A DNA stretch of 64,000 nucleotides from Belliella pelovolcani (GCF_900156785.1 NZ_FTOP01000009.1:1-64000), one strand, 5' to 3'; positions 35,701 to 44,647 are shown, numbered from the stretch's first letter. Notes: generated from the letters alone by a model not told the origin. Translations and numbers: made by a program.

Positions 35701-36785
35701 TCTCCGTCAGAATCTCTTTGAGAAGCAGCGCAACCATTTTCGTCTACTTCTTCCCCTTCAGGAGTATCTGGACAAAGGTCAAGGTCATCTGTAACCCCAT
35801 CTCCATCAGAATCTCTTTGAGATGCAGCGCAACCATTTTCGTCTACTTCTTCCCCTTCAGGAGTATCTGGACAAAGGTCCAGGTCATCTGTAACTCCATC
35901 TCCATCAGAGTCTCTTTGAGAAGCAGAGCAACCATTTTCATCCACTTCCTCGCCAGCGGGTGTGTCTGGGCAAAGGTCAAGGTCGTCCGTTACACCATCG
36001 CCGTCAGAATCTTTTTGTGAATCTGAACACCCATTTTCATCTACTTCTTCACCAGCTGGAGTATCAGGACATAGGTCCATATCATCTGTGACACCGTCAC
36101 CATCGGAATCTCTTTGAGAATCAGCACAGCCGTTTTCATCCACAGGTTCTCCAGCAGGTGTTCCAGGGCATTGATCTAAATGATTAGGAACACCATCTCC
36201 ATCGCTATCATATTGATCTAAGGAACAACCAAATCGATCAACTGCCTCGCCGGGAGGTGTATTTGGACAAAGATCTATGATGTCAGGCACACCATCCCCA
36301 TCAGAATCTCTTGTACAATCCTCATCCGTATTTCGATTAGGATCTTCAAAACATTCTCTAGGGAATCTTCTCCACTGATCTATTTCGGCAGCTGTTGGTT
36401 CTGGTCTTAAGACCCTGACATAGTACTCGTGAATCAATTGGCCGTTGTTAAAAATAAATACTGGAATCACAGTAGTACCAAAAACCAATTGAACCCTGGC
36501 ATCATTGACCAGTGCTCTTGGAGTATTGCCATTTACTTGGATCAAATTGTCGGAGCCCAAAGCCTCTCCTCGGACAGTGATATCACTATCAAGAAAAGAA
36601 ACAGTAACATCATATATCCTGATGTCAGGATTGAATGCAGGACTTAGAGTGCCTTTATTCACTGTAAGTCTTGTAAGCTTGCCATCATTGAAAGACTCTT
36701 TTGCAGCCAGAATAAAAATTGAGCTGAAAAAAATCACCAATGCAAAAGCAAGGTTATTTTTTGATTTGGTAAAGATTCGATTCAT
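32799..36785 (-). CDS. Giant surface protein: cadherin-like domain, 27 thrombospondin type 3 repeats, type B sorting domain
   Basis: 1328 residues. N-terminal signal/membrane segment (about 10-28), a cadherin-like beta-sandwich domain (about 37-130; LTRLTVNKGTLSPAF), 27 tandem repeats of 33 residues (about 160-1050) with consensus DSDGDGVTDDLDLCPDTPAG then E-V-D-E-N-G-C, an Ig-like domain region (about 1055-1235) and a gliding-motility/T9SS type B C-terminal domain (about 1240-1328; IPNTFTPDGDGIND, GELIFRS, GVYYYVIE). Each repeat has two DxDxDG-like calcium sites and two Cys, so it should form a calcium-loaded, disulfide-braced rigid stalk. Predicted to be exported by type IX secretion and displayed on the surface, with the PorP/SprF-like protein downstream as partner. 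Adhesion is the likely role but the ligand is unknown. Confidence 0.93.
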   Translation of the reverse strand: MNRIFTKSKNNLAFALVIFFSSIFILAAKESFNDGKLTRLTVNKGTLSPAFNPDIRIYDVTVSFLDSDITVRGEALGSDNLIQVNGNTPRALVNDARVQLVFGTTVIPVFIFNNGQLIHEYYVRVLRPEPTAAEIDQWRRFPRECFEDPNRNTDEDCTRDSDGDGVPDIIDLCPNTPPGEAVDRFGCSLDQYDSDGDGVPNHLDQCPGTPAGEPVDENGCADSQRDSDGDGVTDDMDLCPDTPAGEEVDENGCSDSQKDSDGDGVTDDLDLCPDTPAGEEVDENGCSASQRDSDGDGVTDDLDLCPDTPEGEEVDENGCAASQRDSDGDGVTDDLDLCPDTPEGEEVDENGCAASQRDSDGDGVTDDLDLCPDTPEGEEVDENGCSLDQIDSDGDGVPDYLDLCPDTPAGAEVDENGCADSQKDSDGDGVTDDLDLCPDTPEGEEVDENGCSLDQIDSDGDGVPDYLDLCPDTPEGAEVDENGCADSQKDSDGDGVTDDLDLCPDTPAGAEVDENGCADSQKDSDGDGVTDDLDLCPETPAGEEVDENGCSLDQIDSDGDGVPDYLDLCPDTPEGAEVDENGCADSQKDSDGDGVTDDLDLCPDTPAGEEVDENGCSLDQIDSDGDGVPDYLDLCPDTPAGADVDENGCADSQKDSDGDGVTDDLDLCPDTPAGAEVDENGCADSQKDSDGDGVTDDLDLCPDTPAGEEVDENGCADSQKDSDGDGVTDDLDLCPDTPAGAEVDENGCADSQKDSDGDGVTDDLDLCPDTPAGAEVDENGCADSQKDSDGDGVTDDLDLCPDTPAGAEVDENGCADSQKDSDGDGVTDDLDLCPDTPAGAEVDENGCADSQKDSDGDGVTDDLDLCPDTPAGAEVDENGCADSQKDSDGDGVTDDLDLCPDTPAGAEVDENGCADSQKDSDGDGVTDDLDLCPDTPAGAEVDENGCADSQKDSDGDGVTDDLDLCPDTPARAEVDENGCADSQKDSDGDGVTDDLDLCPDTPEGAEVDENGCALSQLDSDGDGVTDDIDLCPNTPEGAEVDEFGCAINELEETLVIDYVDEDVIIVDWGTEFDDLGLPTHIWVILENGERVLLPITWSQEDYDGNKSGVYVLIGTITFPNSWIDGIERPVSITVIVNQKPAPEDLLLTEDSFLQNEYEEPIYIGDFIVIDPVDDEHLIELVPGEGDNDLFIIIDGQLYWNNSELRPGETTFIIVVIVTDRDGNTFTKEFVITRRIPSLEEVAIPNTFTPDGDGINDTWGINSLRMYTGVRLTIYEKGGELIFRSSNPMDRWDGTYFGNPLPIGVYYYVIEVDDIKQTRKGAINLLRKK
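33636..36308 (-). repeat. 27 in-frame tandem repeats of 99 bp (thrombospondin type 3)
   Basis: The first and the last DSDGDG codons lie exactly 26 x 99 bp apart. Repeats 1-6 are the most diverged. Repeats 7-15 show a higher-order pattern in which a unit ending SLDQI is followed by one with VPDYL. Repeats 16-25 are nearly identical at the protein level (one Gly to Arg change in repeat 25). The long open frame on the opposite strand is a by-product of this repetition. Confidence 0.95.
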
Positions 36786-37049
36786 AGGTTGAACCTAATT
36801 TTGATTGATATTTTATTTAGGGGTTCCCATATAGCGGGATCTAAATTTGAATAAAAATTATGAATAAATAAAAAATAAAATTTTTACAAAATGCTTAAAA
36901 TCAGTATTTTATTCTATGACAAATATTTTTTTGAGGACGAAATACAATAATATACATGTACAAATTTTTGGTATTTTTTGTCAATTATCGGTGAAATGGG
37001 GCATTTGATCAATTTTTCTGAATTAGAAAGTAAATAAACTCCTATCGAC

Positions 37050-38120
37050 TCAGCTTAATGCTATAGTTTTTCCTGTTCTTACGGACTCGTCACAAGCCAG
37101 TGCAATCTTCAGGCTATTGATTGCGTCAAATTGATGTGAGCTTATGTCTAGGTCTTCTTTTATGCTTTTCAAAAAGAATAACTGTTCGCGCTTGCATAAT
37201 GCTTCATGATCTGGTTCATCTTGAAGATCAATCCATTGATCTTTTCGGGTAAATTCATTTGAATCATCCAAATCTGAAAAATGAATTTTTATTTTTTCTG
37301 TTTTAGTATGTCCTTCGATACGATCAGATTGTGAGGTTGCTGCCTTTTTGGCAACAATGGAAACCGCTCCCTTTGGCCCAATCACATCTTTGATGAAAAA
37401 AGCATTATCAGAAATCATAGGCCCCCACCCAGCTTCATACCAACCTACAGAACCATCCTCAAATCTGATTTGTAGTTGGCCATAATTGTAATTATCCTGC
37501 GGTATTTCATCGGAAAGACGAACACCAATGGCACTCACAGAGATAGGTTTACTTTGGGTCATCTGACACATGATATCGATGTAATGCACACCGCAATCGA
37601 CTATGGGACTCAAGCTTTGCATCAAGTTTTTGTGTACATTCCACATATATCCTTGAGATTGTTGATTGAGGTTCATGCGCATGACCAAGGGCTTTCCTAG
37701 CGCTCTAGCTTCTGTTACAAAACGAGTCCACGATGGATGATGTCTGAGAATATAACCAACGACTACTTTTCTATTGTTTTTTTTCGCAGCTGCTATGATA
37801 CGTTCGGAGCCTGCAATAGTATCTGCCAAAGGCTTTTCTACAAAAATATGACAATGATGCTTCAAAGCTTCTAATGCTATGGCTTCATGTGTGTCTGGAT
37901 AAGTGGAGATGCATACAGCATCTGGCTTGCTGATACGTAAGGCTTCCATATAGTTGTCAAAAAGTTCGTATTGTCCTCCGAGTTGCTGATTCAATGTGGC
38001 TTTACTTTCCCCTCGGCTCACAAGGCCACAGATTTCAAATTCTGGGATTTCATGGTAGGCCTTTGCATGGGAAGCACCCATATTGCCACATCCTATGATA
38101 AGTATTTTTATTGGATTCAT
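37050..38120 (-). CDS. Gfo/Idh/MocA family oxidoreductase
   Basis: 356 residues: an N-terminal Rossmann fold with the dinucleotide motif GCGNMGASHA (about 10-20), and the family catalytic motif EKPLA at about 94-98, where the Lys is the usual proton donor. The C-terminal half is the alpha/beta dimerisation domain with DCGVHYIDIM (about 175-185), the position of the family DxxxH. These enzymes oxidise or reduce sugars and cyclitols with NAD(P). No Tat signal is present, unlike many Bacteroidota members, so it is cytoplasmic. Its substrate cannot be told from the neighbours: a surface protein on one side and a divergent TonB-dependent receptor on the other. Confidence 0.9.
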   Translation of the reverse strand: MNPIKILIIGCGNMGASHAKAYHEIPEFEICGLVSRGESKATLNQQLGGQYELFDNYMEALRISKPDAVCISTYPDTHEAIALEALKHHCHIFVEKPLADTIAGSERIIAAAKKNNRKVVVGYILRHHPSWTRFVTEARALGKPLVMRMNLNQQSQGYMWNVHKNLMQSLSPIVDCGVHYIDIMCQMTQSKPISVSAIGVRLSDEIPQDNYNYGQLQIRFEDGSVGWYEAGWGPMISDNAFFIKDVIGPKGAVSIVAKKAATSQSDRIEGHTKTEKIKIHFSDLDDSNEFTRKDQWIDLQDEPDHEALCKREQLFFLKSIKEDLDISSHQFDAINSLKIALACDESVRTGKTIALS

Positions 38121-38233
38121 GATTTCAAGTACACAAAATTTAGATTGATCTCAAAGCGTGATTTATTAAAAATATTTGATTTCAGAAATCAAAAGCGCTT
38201 ATTTGTCGTTTATCAAAGAAATCAAATGCCTTT

Positions 38234-40633
38234 ATGCCATTTTTGAACCGGTATTGCTTGTTGTTTTTTCTTACAAATCTCCTTTTTCCGATGCTCTTGG
38301 TGGCTCAGGAGGATGTCAAGTTACAAGGTGTTGTTTTTGACTTTGCTAGCAATCAAACTATACCAGGTGCGAATGTCTATTGGGAATCAGATCCTAACAA
38401 TGGTGTGAGCACTGATCTAGATGGTTTTTTTGAAATTCCAGTAATAGCACTTCCGAGTAAACTCATCATATCTTTTGTGGGCTTTGAGCAGGTACAAAGG
38501 ATGGTTCAGGAAAAGGACATTGCTAAGCAAATTCGAGTTTTTTTGAGAGTAGAAGAGACGGATCTTCAAGAAGTGACTGTCAGCAGTACCAGACCTGACG
38601 AAAATGTGAAAAGTCTAGATTTGGGTAAGTCTGTCGTCCCCATAGAGACCATCAAAAATATTCCAGCGCTTTTTGGAGAGGTAGACTTGTTAAGAAGCTT
38701 GCAGTTGCTTCCTGGTGTACAAACAGCAGGTGAGGGGACCACGGGACTTTTTGTGAGAGGAGGGTCTGCCGATCAGAACCTTTTGCAGATTGATGGAGCT
38801 CCTGTTTATAACCCTTCTCACTTCTTTGGTTTCTTTTCTGTATTCAATCCTGATGCACTGAGTGGTGTGGATTTTTACAAGGGGAATATTCCAGCAAATT
38901 ATGGAGGGCGAATTTCTAGTTTGATTGATATTTCTTTGAAAGAGGGGAATTATGATAAGCTTCATGGAGAAGGGGGTATCGGGACCATCAGTTCAAGACT
39001 GACAGTGGATGGACCTTTATTCTCAGAAAACTCAAGCTTTGTAGTATCCGCTCGGAGGACTTATGCTGATGTGTTTTTAAGGCTTTCTTCTGATCCAAAT
39101 ATCAATAGTAATGACCTTTATTTCTATGATTTGAGCGGTAAGACGACTTTCAAACTTGGGAATAAGGATAAACTTTCTTTGTCTAGTTATTATGGTTCTG
39201 ATTTTCTTGGTCTTTCTGGTCAATTTGGCTTTGGTTGGTCCAATTGGGTCAGTTCAGGGACTTGGAATAGGAATATATCTGACAAAGCATTTTTTGATTT
39301 GAATGCTTACCATAGCAGGTACAATTATAAGGTTGGATTTGATGATCCTGAAAATGGTTTCGAATGGGGGAATACCATAGGTGAGACAGGCATCAAATCA
39401 GAATGGACTAACCTACTTTCTGATAAAACTATCTTGAAATGGGGTTCTATGCTTCAGTTTTATCATTTCGCATCTATTGATCTCGACCCTTCACCCAATA
39501 GTGCCATTCAACCCATCGCTACCAATCCTAGAAATGGCATGCAATTCAATCCTTTTGTGACAGTAAATCAGGAGTTGACCCGGAAGTTGAGCGTGGAGGC
39601 AGGTTTGAGGTGGTCACTTTATCAGCAGCATGGTTTAGGTGTAGATTACAGCTATGAAAATGGTACTCCAGATCCCAATAATGAAATTATCGATTCAGTT
39701 GCTTTCAATCGGTTTGAGCGTATCAAAGCCTATCAAGGTTTAGAACCTAGATTGGCTTTGAGATACCTGATTCGAGATGACTTATCGATCAAAGTAGCAG
39801 CCAACAGAGGTTTTCAATATTTACAAGTTGCCTCAAATAGTTCTGCGGGCTTACCAATTGATAGGTGGATATTGGCTGGAACTTATATTCCGCCCATCAG
39901 AGGTGACCAGTTTTCAGTTGGTATTTTTAAGAATCTGAATGATAATGCTTGGGAAGTTTCTCTAGAGGGCTATTACAAGGATATGAAGAATGTCATCGAT
40001 CTTCGGCAAGGAGCAACTGTCCTGTTTACAGATAACGTAGAAACAGAAATTCTTGTAGGTGATGGGTATGCTTATGGGGTAGAGTTTTTAGTTAAAAAAA
40101 ATATCGGGAAAACAAGCGGTTGGTTAAGTTATGCTTACTCGAGAACATGGAGAAGAATCGAGGGAATCAGTTTTGATAATTGGTACAATCCTAGATTTGA
40201 TAGACCCCATGATTTGAATTTGGTGCTCAATCATCAGTTTAATAAAAGATGGTCTGCAAATCTCACTTTTGTCTACACGACAGGGCAGGCTGTCACTTTT
40301 CCAGCAGGAAGCTATGTGGTGGACAGTCAGCGCTTACCATTATTTACTGGAGAGAGAAATGCAGATAGATTTCCAGATTATCATAGAATGGATGCCTCTG
40401 TGACTTGGAAAAATGCCGATCAAGGAAAGAAGTGGAGAGGAAGCTGGAACTTCAGTATTTATAACCTGTATGGAAGGAAAAATCCGTTTTCATATCAATT
40501 TGGAGAAATTTTTAATGAAAATATTAATTTCTCTCCAGCTCCGAATGATCCGATCACATCTAGAAGGCCTGGGACAGTGATGACTTATTTGTTTACATTT
40601 CTGCCGTCATTAACTTATAATTTCAATTTCTGA
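38234..40633 (+). CDS. TonB-dependent receptor with carboxypeptidase-regulatory-like N-terminal domain
   Basis: 799 residues: signal peptide (about 1-25), a carboxypeptidase D regulatory-like domain (about 29-110; GVVFDFASNQTIPGANVYW), a plug domain (about 120-235; LRSLQLLPGVQ, GLFVRGGSADQNLLQIDG) and a beta barrel to the C terminus ending in Phe. It takes up an unknown substrate across the outer membrane with TonB energy. The gene overlaps by 1 bp with a DUF4249 lipoprotein; this TonB receptor/DUF4249 pairing recurs in Bacteroidota and replaces the SusD partner of glycan systems, so a non-glycan substrate is possible. Confidence 0.93.
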   Translation: MPFLNRYCLLFFLTNLLFPMLLVAQEDVKLQGVVFDFASNQTIPGANVYWESDPNNGVSTDLDGFFEIPVIALPSKLIISFVGFEQVQRMVQEKDIAKQIRVFLRVEETDLQEVTVSSTRPDENVKSLDLGKSVVPIETIKNIPALFGEVDLLRSLQLLPGVQTAGEGTTGLFVRGGSADQNLLQIDGAPVYNPSHFFGFFSVFNPDALSGVDFYKGNIPANYGGRISSLIDISLKEGNYDKLHGEGGIGTISSRLTVDGPLFSENSSFVVSARRTYADVFLRLSSDPNINSNDLYFYDLSGKTTFKLGNKDKLSLSSYYGSDFLGLSGQFGFGWSNWVSSGTWNRNISDKAFFDLNAYHSRYNYKVGFDDPENGFEWGNTIGETGIKSEWTNLLSDKTILKWGSMLQFYHFASIDLDPSPNSAIQPIATNPRNGMQFNPFVTVNQELTRKLSVEAGLRWSLYQQHGLGVDYSYENGTPDPNNEIIDSVAFNRFERIKAYQGLEPRLALRYLIRDDLSIKVAANRGFQYLQVASNSSAGLPIDRWILAGTYIPPIRGDQFSVGIFKNLNDNAWEVSLEGYYKDMKNVIDLRQGATVLFTDNVETEILVGDGYAYGVEFLVKKNIGKTSGWLSYAYSRTWRRIEGISFDNWYNPRFDRPHDLNLVLNHQFNKRWSANLTFVYTTGQAVTFPAGSYVVDSQRLPLFTGERNADRFPDYHRMDASVTWKNADQGKKWRGSWNFSIYNLYGRKNPFSYQFGEIFNENINFSPAPNDPITSRRPGTVMTYLFTFLPSLTYNFNF

Positions 40634-41475
40634 TGAAGAGAATATCACTGATCATCATTACAGCGTGGCTTGCTTTTTCCTGTCAGGAAGAAGTAATCTT
40701 GGATTTGCAGACCTTAGAGCCTACGCCAGTCATTGAGGCGATCTGGACCAATACGCCTAATTTTAACCAGGTATTTGTTTCCTTCTCAAAGGATTTTTAT
40801 TCAGATGAGCCTAATGAATCGGTTACAAACGCACAGGTTTTTGTGAGAAATATTGGGACGGGAAGAATCGCCACTTTTCGATACAACGAACAGGTAGATC
40901 GATATGTACCTACTCAAAATCAAATCGGTCAAATCGGTCAAACCTACGAGCTTAATGTGATCATAGATGGGAAAGCCTATATTTCTACCGGTACACTTTT
41001 GCCTCCTCCTAGCTTAGATTCAATCACCTACGAGTTCAAAGATCAGCGCGTATTTAGAGAGGAAGGATACTATTTGACTTTATATGGTGATATTCCTTTT
41101 ACACAAGATAATAATTACAGGATTAGAATTATTAGAAATGATACTTTGCTCAATAGGAGGACAGACTATTTGCTTTTCGATGACACCTTTGGTACACAAA
41201 TTTTAAATAGGGGCTTTGAGTTAGGGGGATTTCCCTTTAGGGAAGGGGATCGAGTTCGGCTGGAGCTTTTTAGACTCAACAGAGATGCCTATGATTATTT
41301 GAATCAATTGGTTGGCTTACTCTTCAATGACGGAGGTCTGTTTAGTCCACCGCCTCAAAATCCTGTATCCAATATCCGTCCTGTAGATGGTGAGGGTAAT
41401 GTGCTAGGCTATTTTATGGTAAGCCCCTATCTTGGTGCGACAGTCAATATCAATCCTGATCGCTCAGATGAATGA
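40633..41475 (+). CDS. DUF4249 family lipoprotein
   Basis: 280 residues with a lipoprotein signal: a hydrophobic stretch followed by AFSCQEE, the Cys at residue 17 being the lipidation site. The start LDLQTLEPTPVIEAIW and later strand-rich sequence fit the DUF4249 family. It overlaps the TonB-dependent receptor gene by 1 bp and is certainly co-expressed with it. It is probably a surface or periplasmic partner of that receptor; no biochemical role is established for the family that I can state with confidence. Confidence 0.88.
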   Translation: MKRISLIIITAWLAFSCQEEVILDLQTLEPTPVIEAIWTNTPNFNQVFVSFSKDFYSDEPNESVTNAQVFVRNIGTGRIATFRYNEQVDRYVPTQNQIGQIGQTYELNVIIDGKAYISTGTLLPPPSLDSITYEFKDQRVFREEGYYLTLYGDIPFTQDNNYRIRIIRNDTLLNRRTDYLLFDDTFGTQILNRGFELGGFPFREGDRVRLELFRLNRDAYDYLNQLVGLLFNDGGLFSPPPQNPVSNIRPVDGEGNVLGYFMVSPYLGATVNINPDRSDE

Positions 41476-41516
41476 TTTTGAGATGAGTTCTCAAACAGAA
41501 TACTTACTTTTGTCCC

Positions 41517-42680
41517 ATGTTAGATTTCAATCAAAAAGGCAAAGTAGTCGTTACTTTTAAAGATCGTTTTGCTCCATATGTAGAGCAAGAGCTCAGAGAA
41601 CTGGGTTTTAAACCTAAAAACATCAATAGAACTTACATAGAGCTGTATGCTTCTCTGAATGAATGTATGACCCTCAACCTTCATTTGAGGGTGGCCAGTC
41701 ATGTACTTTTCGAAATCAAGTCTTTTTACTTGCACCATGCTGATGATATTTATAGAAGAGTGAAAGCCTTGCCGTGGGAGCAGTACATCACAGAGACAAC
41801 CTACTTTTCAGTCAATTCACATGTGGAAAATGACAGCGTAGACAATCCACTCTTTGTGAATGTAAGGGTGAAAGATGCCATAGTCGATAGATTTAGGGAA
41901 AATACTGGTATCAGACCCGATACTGGATCTAATTATGATGGGGCTGTATTTCAGCTGTTTTGGAAAGAAACACAGGCCACACTTTATATCAATACTTCTG
42001 GGGAGACTTTAGCCAAGCATGGATACAGAAAGATTCCGGGTAAAGCGCCGATGCTTGAAGCCTTAGCAGCAGCGACTATTTATGCTTCTGATTGGGATAG
42101 GAAATCCCCCTTTATCAATCCTATGTGTGGCTCAGGAACATTGGCCATAGAAGCAGCGTTGATAGCGACCAATAGATACCCAGGGCTTTTTAGGGATCAT
42201 TATTCTTTTCAGCATTTTATTGGCTATGAAGAGAAGGTGTTCCAAGAGCTGAAGCAGGAATTGGAAAAGAAAATCACGCAACCTGAAAATTTGGAAATAA
42301 TTGCTTCTGATATTTCTGAGCAAGCTGTACTATTTACAAGAGAAAATGCTGGAACTGCTGGAGTAGAAAAGCTGATCAGTTACGAGACATGTGACTTTGA
42401 GTCTTGCACTATACCTGAATCTGACTCTGGAGTCATCATGTTCAACCCTGAATATGGAGAGAGGCTAGGTGATGAAGACGAGCTAGCAGATACCTACAAG
42501 CGATTAGGCGATTTTATGAAGCAGCGATGTGCTGGTTACACTGGCTACATTTTCACAGGAAATATGGGACTTGGGAAACGAGTAGGCTTAAGACCATCGC
42601 GCAGAATAGAATTCTATAATGGAACAATTGATTGTAGGCTATTAAAATTCGAATTGTACAAAGGCAAGAAATCCGAATAA
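41517..42680 (+). CDS. THUMP-domain class I SAM-dependent RNA methyltransferase
   Basis: 387 residues: an N-terminal ferredoxin-like/THUMP region (about 1-155), then a Rossmann-type methyltransferase with motif I NPMCGSGTLAIEAAL (about 200-214) and the catalytic motif FNPEYGERL (about 308-316), a variant of the N-P-P-Y of base N-methyltransferases. The family corresponds to the N-terminal half of E. coli RlmL and to YpsC-like proteins, which methylate guanine in 23S rRNA. The exact target here is inferred only from family. It starts 41 bp after the DUF4249 gene and may be in the same transcript or have its own promoter. Confidence 0.9.
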   Translation: MLDFNQKGKVVVTFKDRFAPYVEQELRELGFKPKNINRTYIELYASLNECMTLNLHLRVASHVLFEIKSFYLHHADDIYRRVKALPWEQYITETTYFSVNSHVENDSVDNPLFVNVRVKDAIVDRFRENTGIRPDTGSNYDGAVFQLFWKETQATLYINTSGETLAKHGYRKIPGKAPMLEALAAATIYASDWDRKSPFINPMCGSGTLAIEAALIATNRYPGLFRDHYSFQHFIGYEEKVFQELKQELEKKITQPENLEIIASDISEQAVLFTRENAGTAGVEKLISYETCDFESCTIPESDSGVIMFNPEYGERLGDEDELADTYKRLGDFMKQRCAGYTGYIFTGNMGLGKRVGLRPSRRIEFYNGTIDCRLLKFELYKGKKSE

Positions 42681-42779
42681 AAATATTCCTGATTTAAATC
42701 AGGGTTTAAGCTGAGCATTGTGAGGTTTGTTAGAAAAGGGTAGCGGTATTTTTGAGCTTTATTCATTGACCAACCGCGT

Positions 42780-44588
42780 ATGATTATTCAAAACATCAAA
42801 CCTCACAGTTTTCACATTCCAGTGATGGGATTGGGTTATACCCTAGAAACACCCCTCAAAGTCGCTCAATTTGGGATTTCTTCTGTAGTGTCTATCATGG
42901 ATGATGCACTTTTGGAAGATATGCGTCGCGTGAAGTCGCGATTGCTTGACGTGCCCTATTTACCCATAGAGTCAAAAGTAGCAGATAGTAGAGCCAAAAG
43001 AATCACTGCTTACCTAGATTTCCTTCATGACCAAGTCAATTTACAGCTGGATAAAATCAAAAAGCAAGTTTTTGAAAAAGGGCAAGAAATAGACACCTAT
43101 TTTGATTTGTTAGATGAGCAACATCCAGTCAAAAAACTGTATAACCTGATGTTTACTTTGGGTGGTAGTGCGCGAGCATTGATAGAAAGTCAGTTGAGAA
43201 GCTATATCCAAGCTGGAAAAATCGATGTCAACATCATGACCAAAGTGGATAAGCTCAATTATGATGAAAAGGGGGATGAATTACCAAGAGAATTTTCTGA
43301 TGCATTATCCGCATTGAGAGGTTTTGCTCAGAGTAAATTGAATGCTTCAGTGGTATTCTCAGCGGGAATGAATCCAGCCCTTTATGGCTATGCAGAGCAA
43401 TTTGATGCTTTTTTTCCAGATAAGTCTGGAAACCTTGAGAAAAGAATAATTTTGAAAGTCAGTGATTACAGGTCGGCTTTGATCCAGGGTAAGTTTCTGG
43501 CAAAGAAAGGGCTTTGGGTGTCTGAATTCCGCATAGAATCAGGACTTAATTGTGGAGGACATGCTTTTGCAACTGATGGCATTTTGCTAGGCCCCATATT
43601 GGAAGAATTCAAACAAAACAGGGAATCGCTTCAACAAACCTTACTAGAAGCATGCAACCAAGCGCTTTTGGCAAAGGGGAAACCACTTTTACTTTCAGAC
43701 GAAAAGCTTTTGATCACCGTGCAGGGAGGCATAGGTACTGCTCAAGAAGATAAGTTCCTAAGACAATATTATCAATTAGATGGTACAGGCTGGGGGAGTC
43801 CTTTCTTGATGGTTCCAGAAGCCACCAATGTAGACGAGGACACCCTACAAAAATTGATTCAGGCTAAGAAATCAGATTACTACCTCAGTCATGCCTCCCC
43901 ACTTGGAGTAAGGTTCAATAATCTGAGAACGAGTAGCGCTGAGACTCAGAGAAAAAAGCGCATAGAGAAAGATAGAGCTGGTAGTCCTTGCTACAAGAAG
44001 TTTCTTTCTTTCAATACAGAATTCACCGAAAAACCCATTTGTACTGCTTCGAGACAGTATTTGAATTTGAAAATCAAGGCTATGAAAGACCAATTTTCAG
44101 AACAAGAATTTGCTAAACAGGCTGAGAATGTATTGGCTAAAGATTGTCTTTGTGAGGGTTTAGGTGCGGCAGCTTTAATTACCAATGGGGCTACACCTGC
44201 TAGAAACCTGACCGCGGCGACTATTTGCCCAGGGCCAAATTTGGCTTATTTCTCTGGTGTTTTCAGTCTGAAACAAATGGTTGGTCATATCTATGGGAGA
44301 CTTTCTATCATGCATGATTCAAATCGCCCGCATATGTTTGTCAAGGAGTTGCAACTCTACATAGATTACCTCAAAGAAGCAATAGAAGACTCAATACTTG
44401 AACAGCCTGCGAAATTTGAAAATTATGTCAGCAAGTTTAAGGAAAACTTAAGACAAGGAATTGGCTATTATATGAATCTGTTAGAAGAGGTGTCAATAGA
44501 TGCGGATGAATTGGTCCCGAAGATACAAAGCCAGTTTCAAGATGCACTTCACGAGTTGGAAGAGTTGGCAGTTCCAGCTTATTCTTGA
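42780..44588 (+). CDS. Conserved protein of unknown function, possible TIM-barrel enzyme
   Basis: 602 residues without signal peptide or membrane segments. The opening IPVMGLGYTLETPLKVAQ resembles the first strand and loop of FMN-dependent TIM-barrel enzymes, and the segment ITVQGGIGTAQED followed by GWGSPFLMVPEATNVDE looks like the phosphate-binding end of such a barrel. Well conserved-looking blocks include VSDYRSALIQGKFLAKKG and ESGLNCGGHAFATDG. Cys residues fall in clusters in the last third (GSPC, PICTAS, DCLCEG, ATICPGP), which could bind metal or an iron-sulfur cluster. I recall close relatives in other Bacteroidota annotated only as hypothetical. No function is assigned. The gene ends at a strong hairpin and stands alone. 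Confidence 0.85.
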   Translation: MIIQNIKPHSFHIPVMGLGYTLETPLKVAQFGISSVVSIMDDALLEDMRRVKSRLLDVPYLPIESKVADSRAKRITAYLDFLHDQVNLQLDKIKKQVFEKGQEIDTYFDLLDEQHPVKKLYNLMFTLGGSARALIESQLRSYIQAGKIDVNIMTKVDKLNYDEKGDELPREFSDALSALRGFAQSKLNASVVFSAGMNPALYGYAEQFDAFFPDKSGNLEKRIILKVSDYRSALIQGKFLAKKGLWVSEFRIESGLNCGGHAFATDGILLGPILEEFKQNRESLQQTLLEACNQALLAKGKPLLLSDEKLLITVQGGIGTAQEDKFLRQYYQLDGTGWGSPFLMVPEATNVDEDTLQKLIQAKKSDYYLSHASPLGVRFNNLRTSSAETQRKKRIEKDRAGSPCYKKFLSFNTEFTEKPICTASRQYLNLKIKAMKDQFSEQEFAKQAENVLAKDCLCEGLGAAALITNGATPARNLTAATICPGPNLAYFSGVFSLKQMVGHIYGRLSIMHDSNRPHMFVKELQLYIDYLKEAIEDSILEQPAKFENYVSKFKENLRQGIGYYMNLLEEVSIDADELVPKIQSQFQDALHELEELAVPAYS

Positions 44589-44647
44589 TTGATCAAAATT
44601 CTTGTCTAAGGCAGAAATTAAAAATATTGAAAAGTATAAATTTGGCA

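Noticed and set aside
33636-36308. Regular repeats that could suggest a CRISPR array
   Set aside because: Units are 99 bp, contiguous, in frame and coding, with no spacers and no cas genes.
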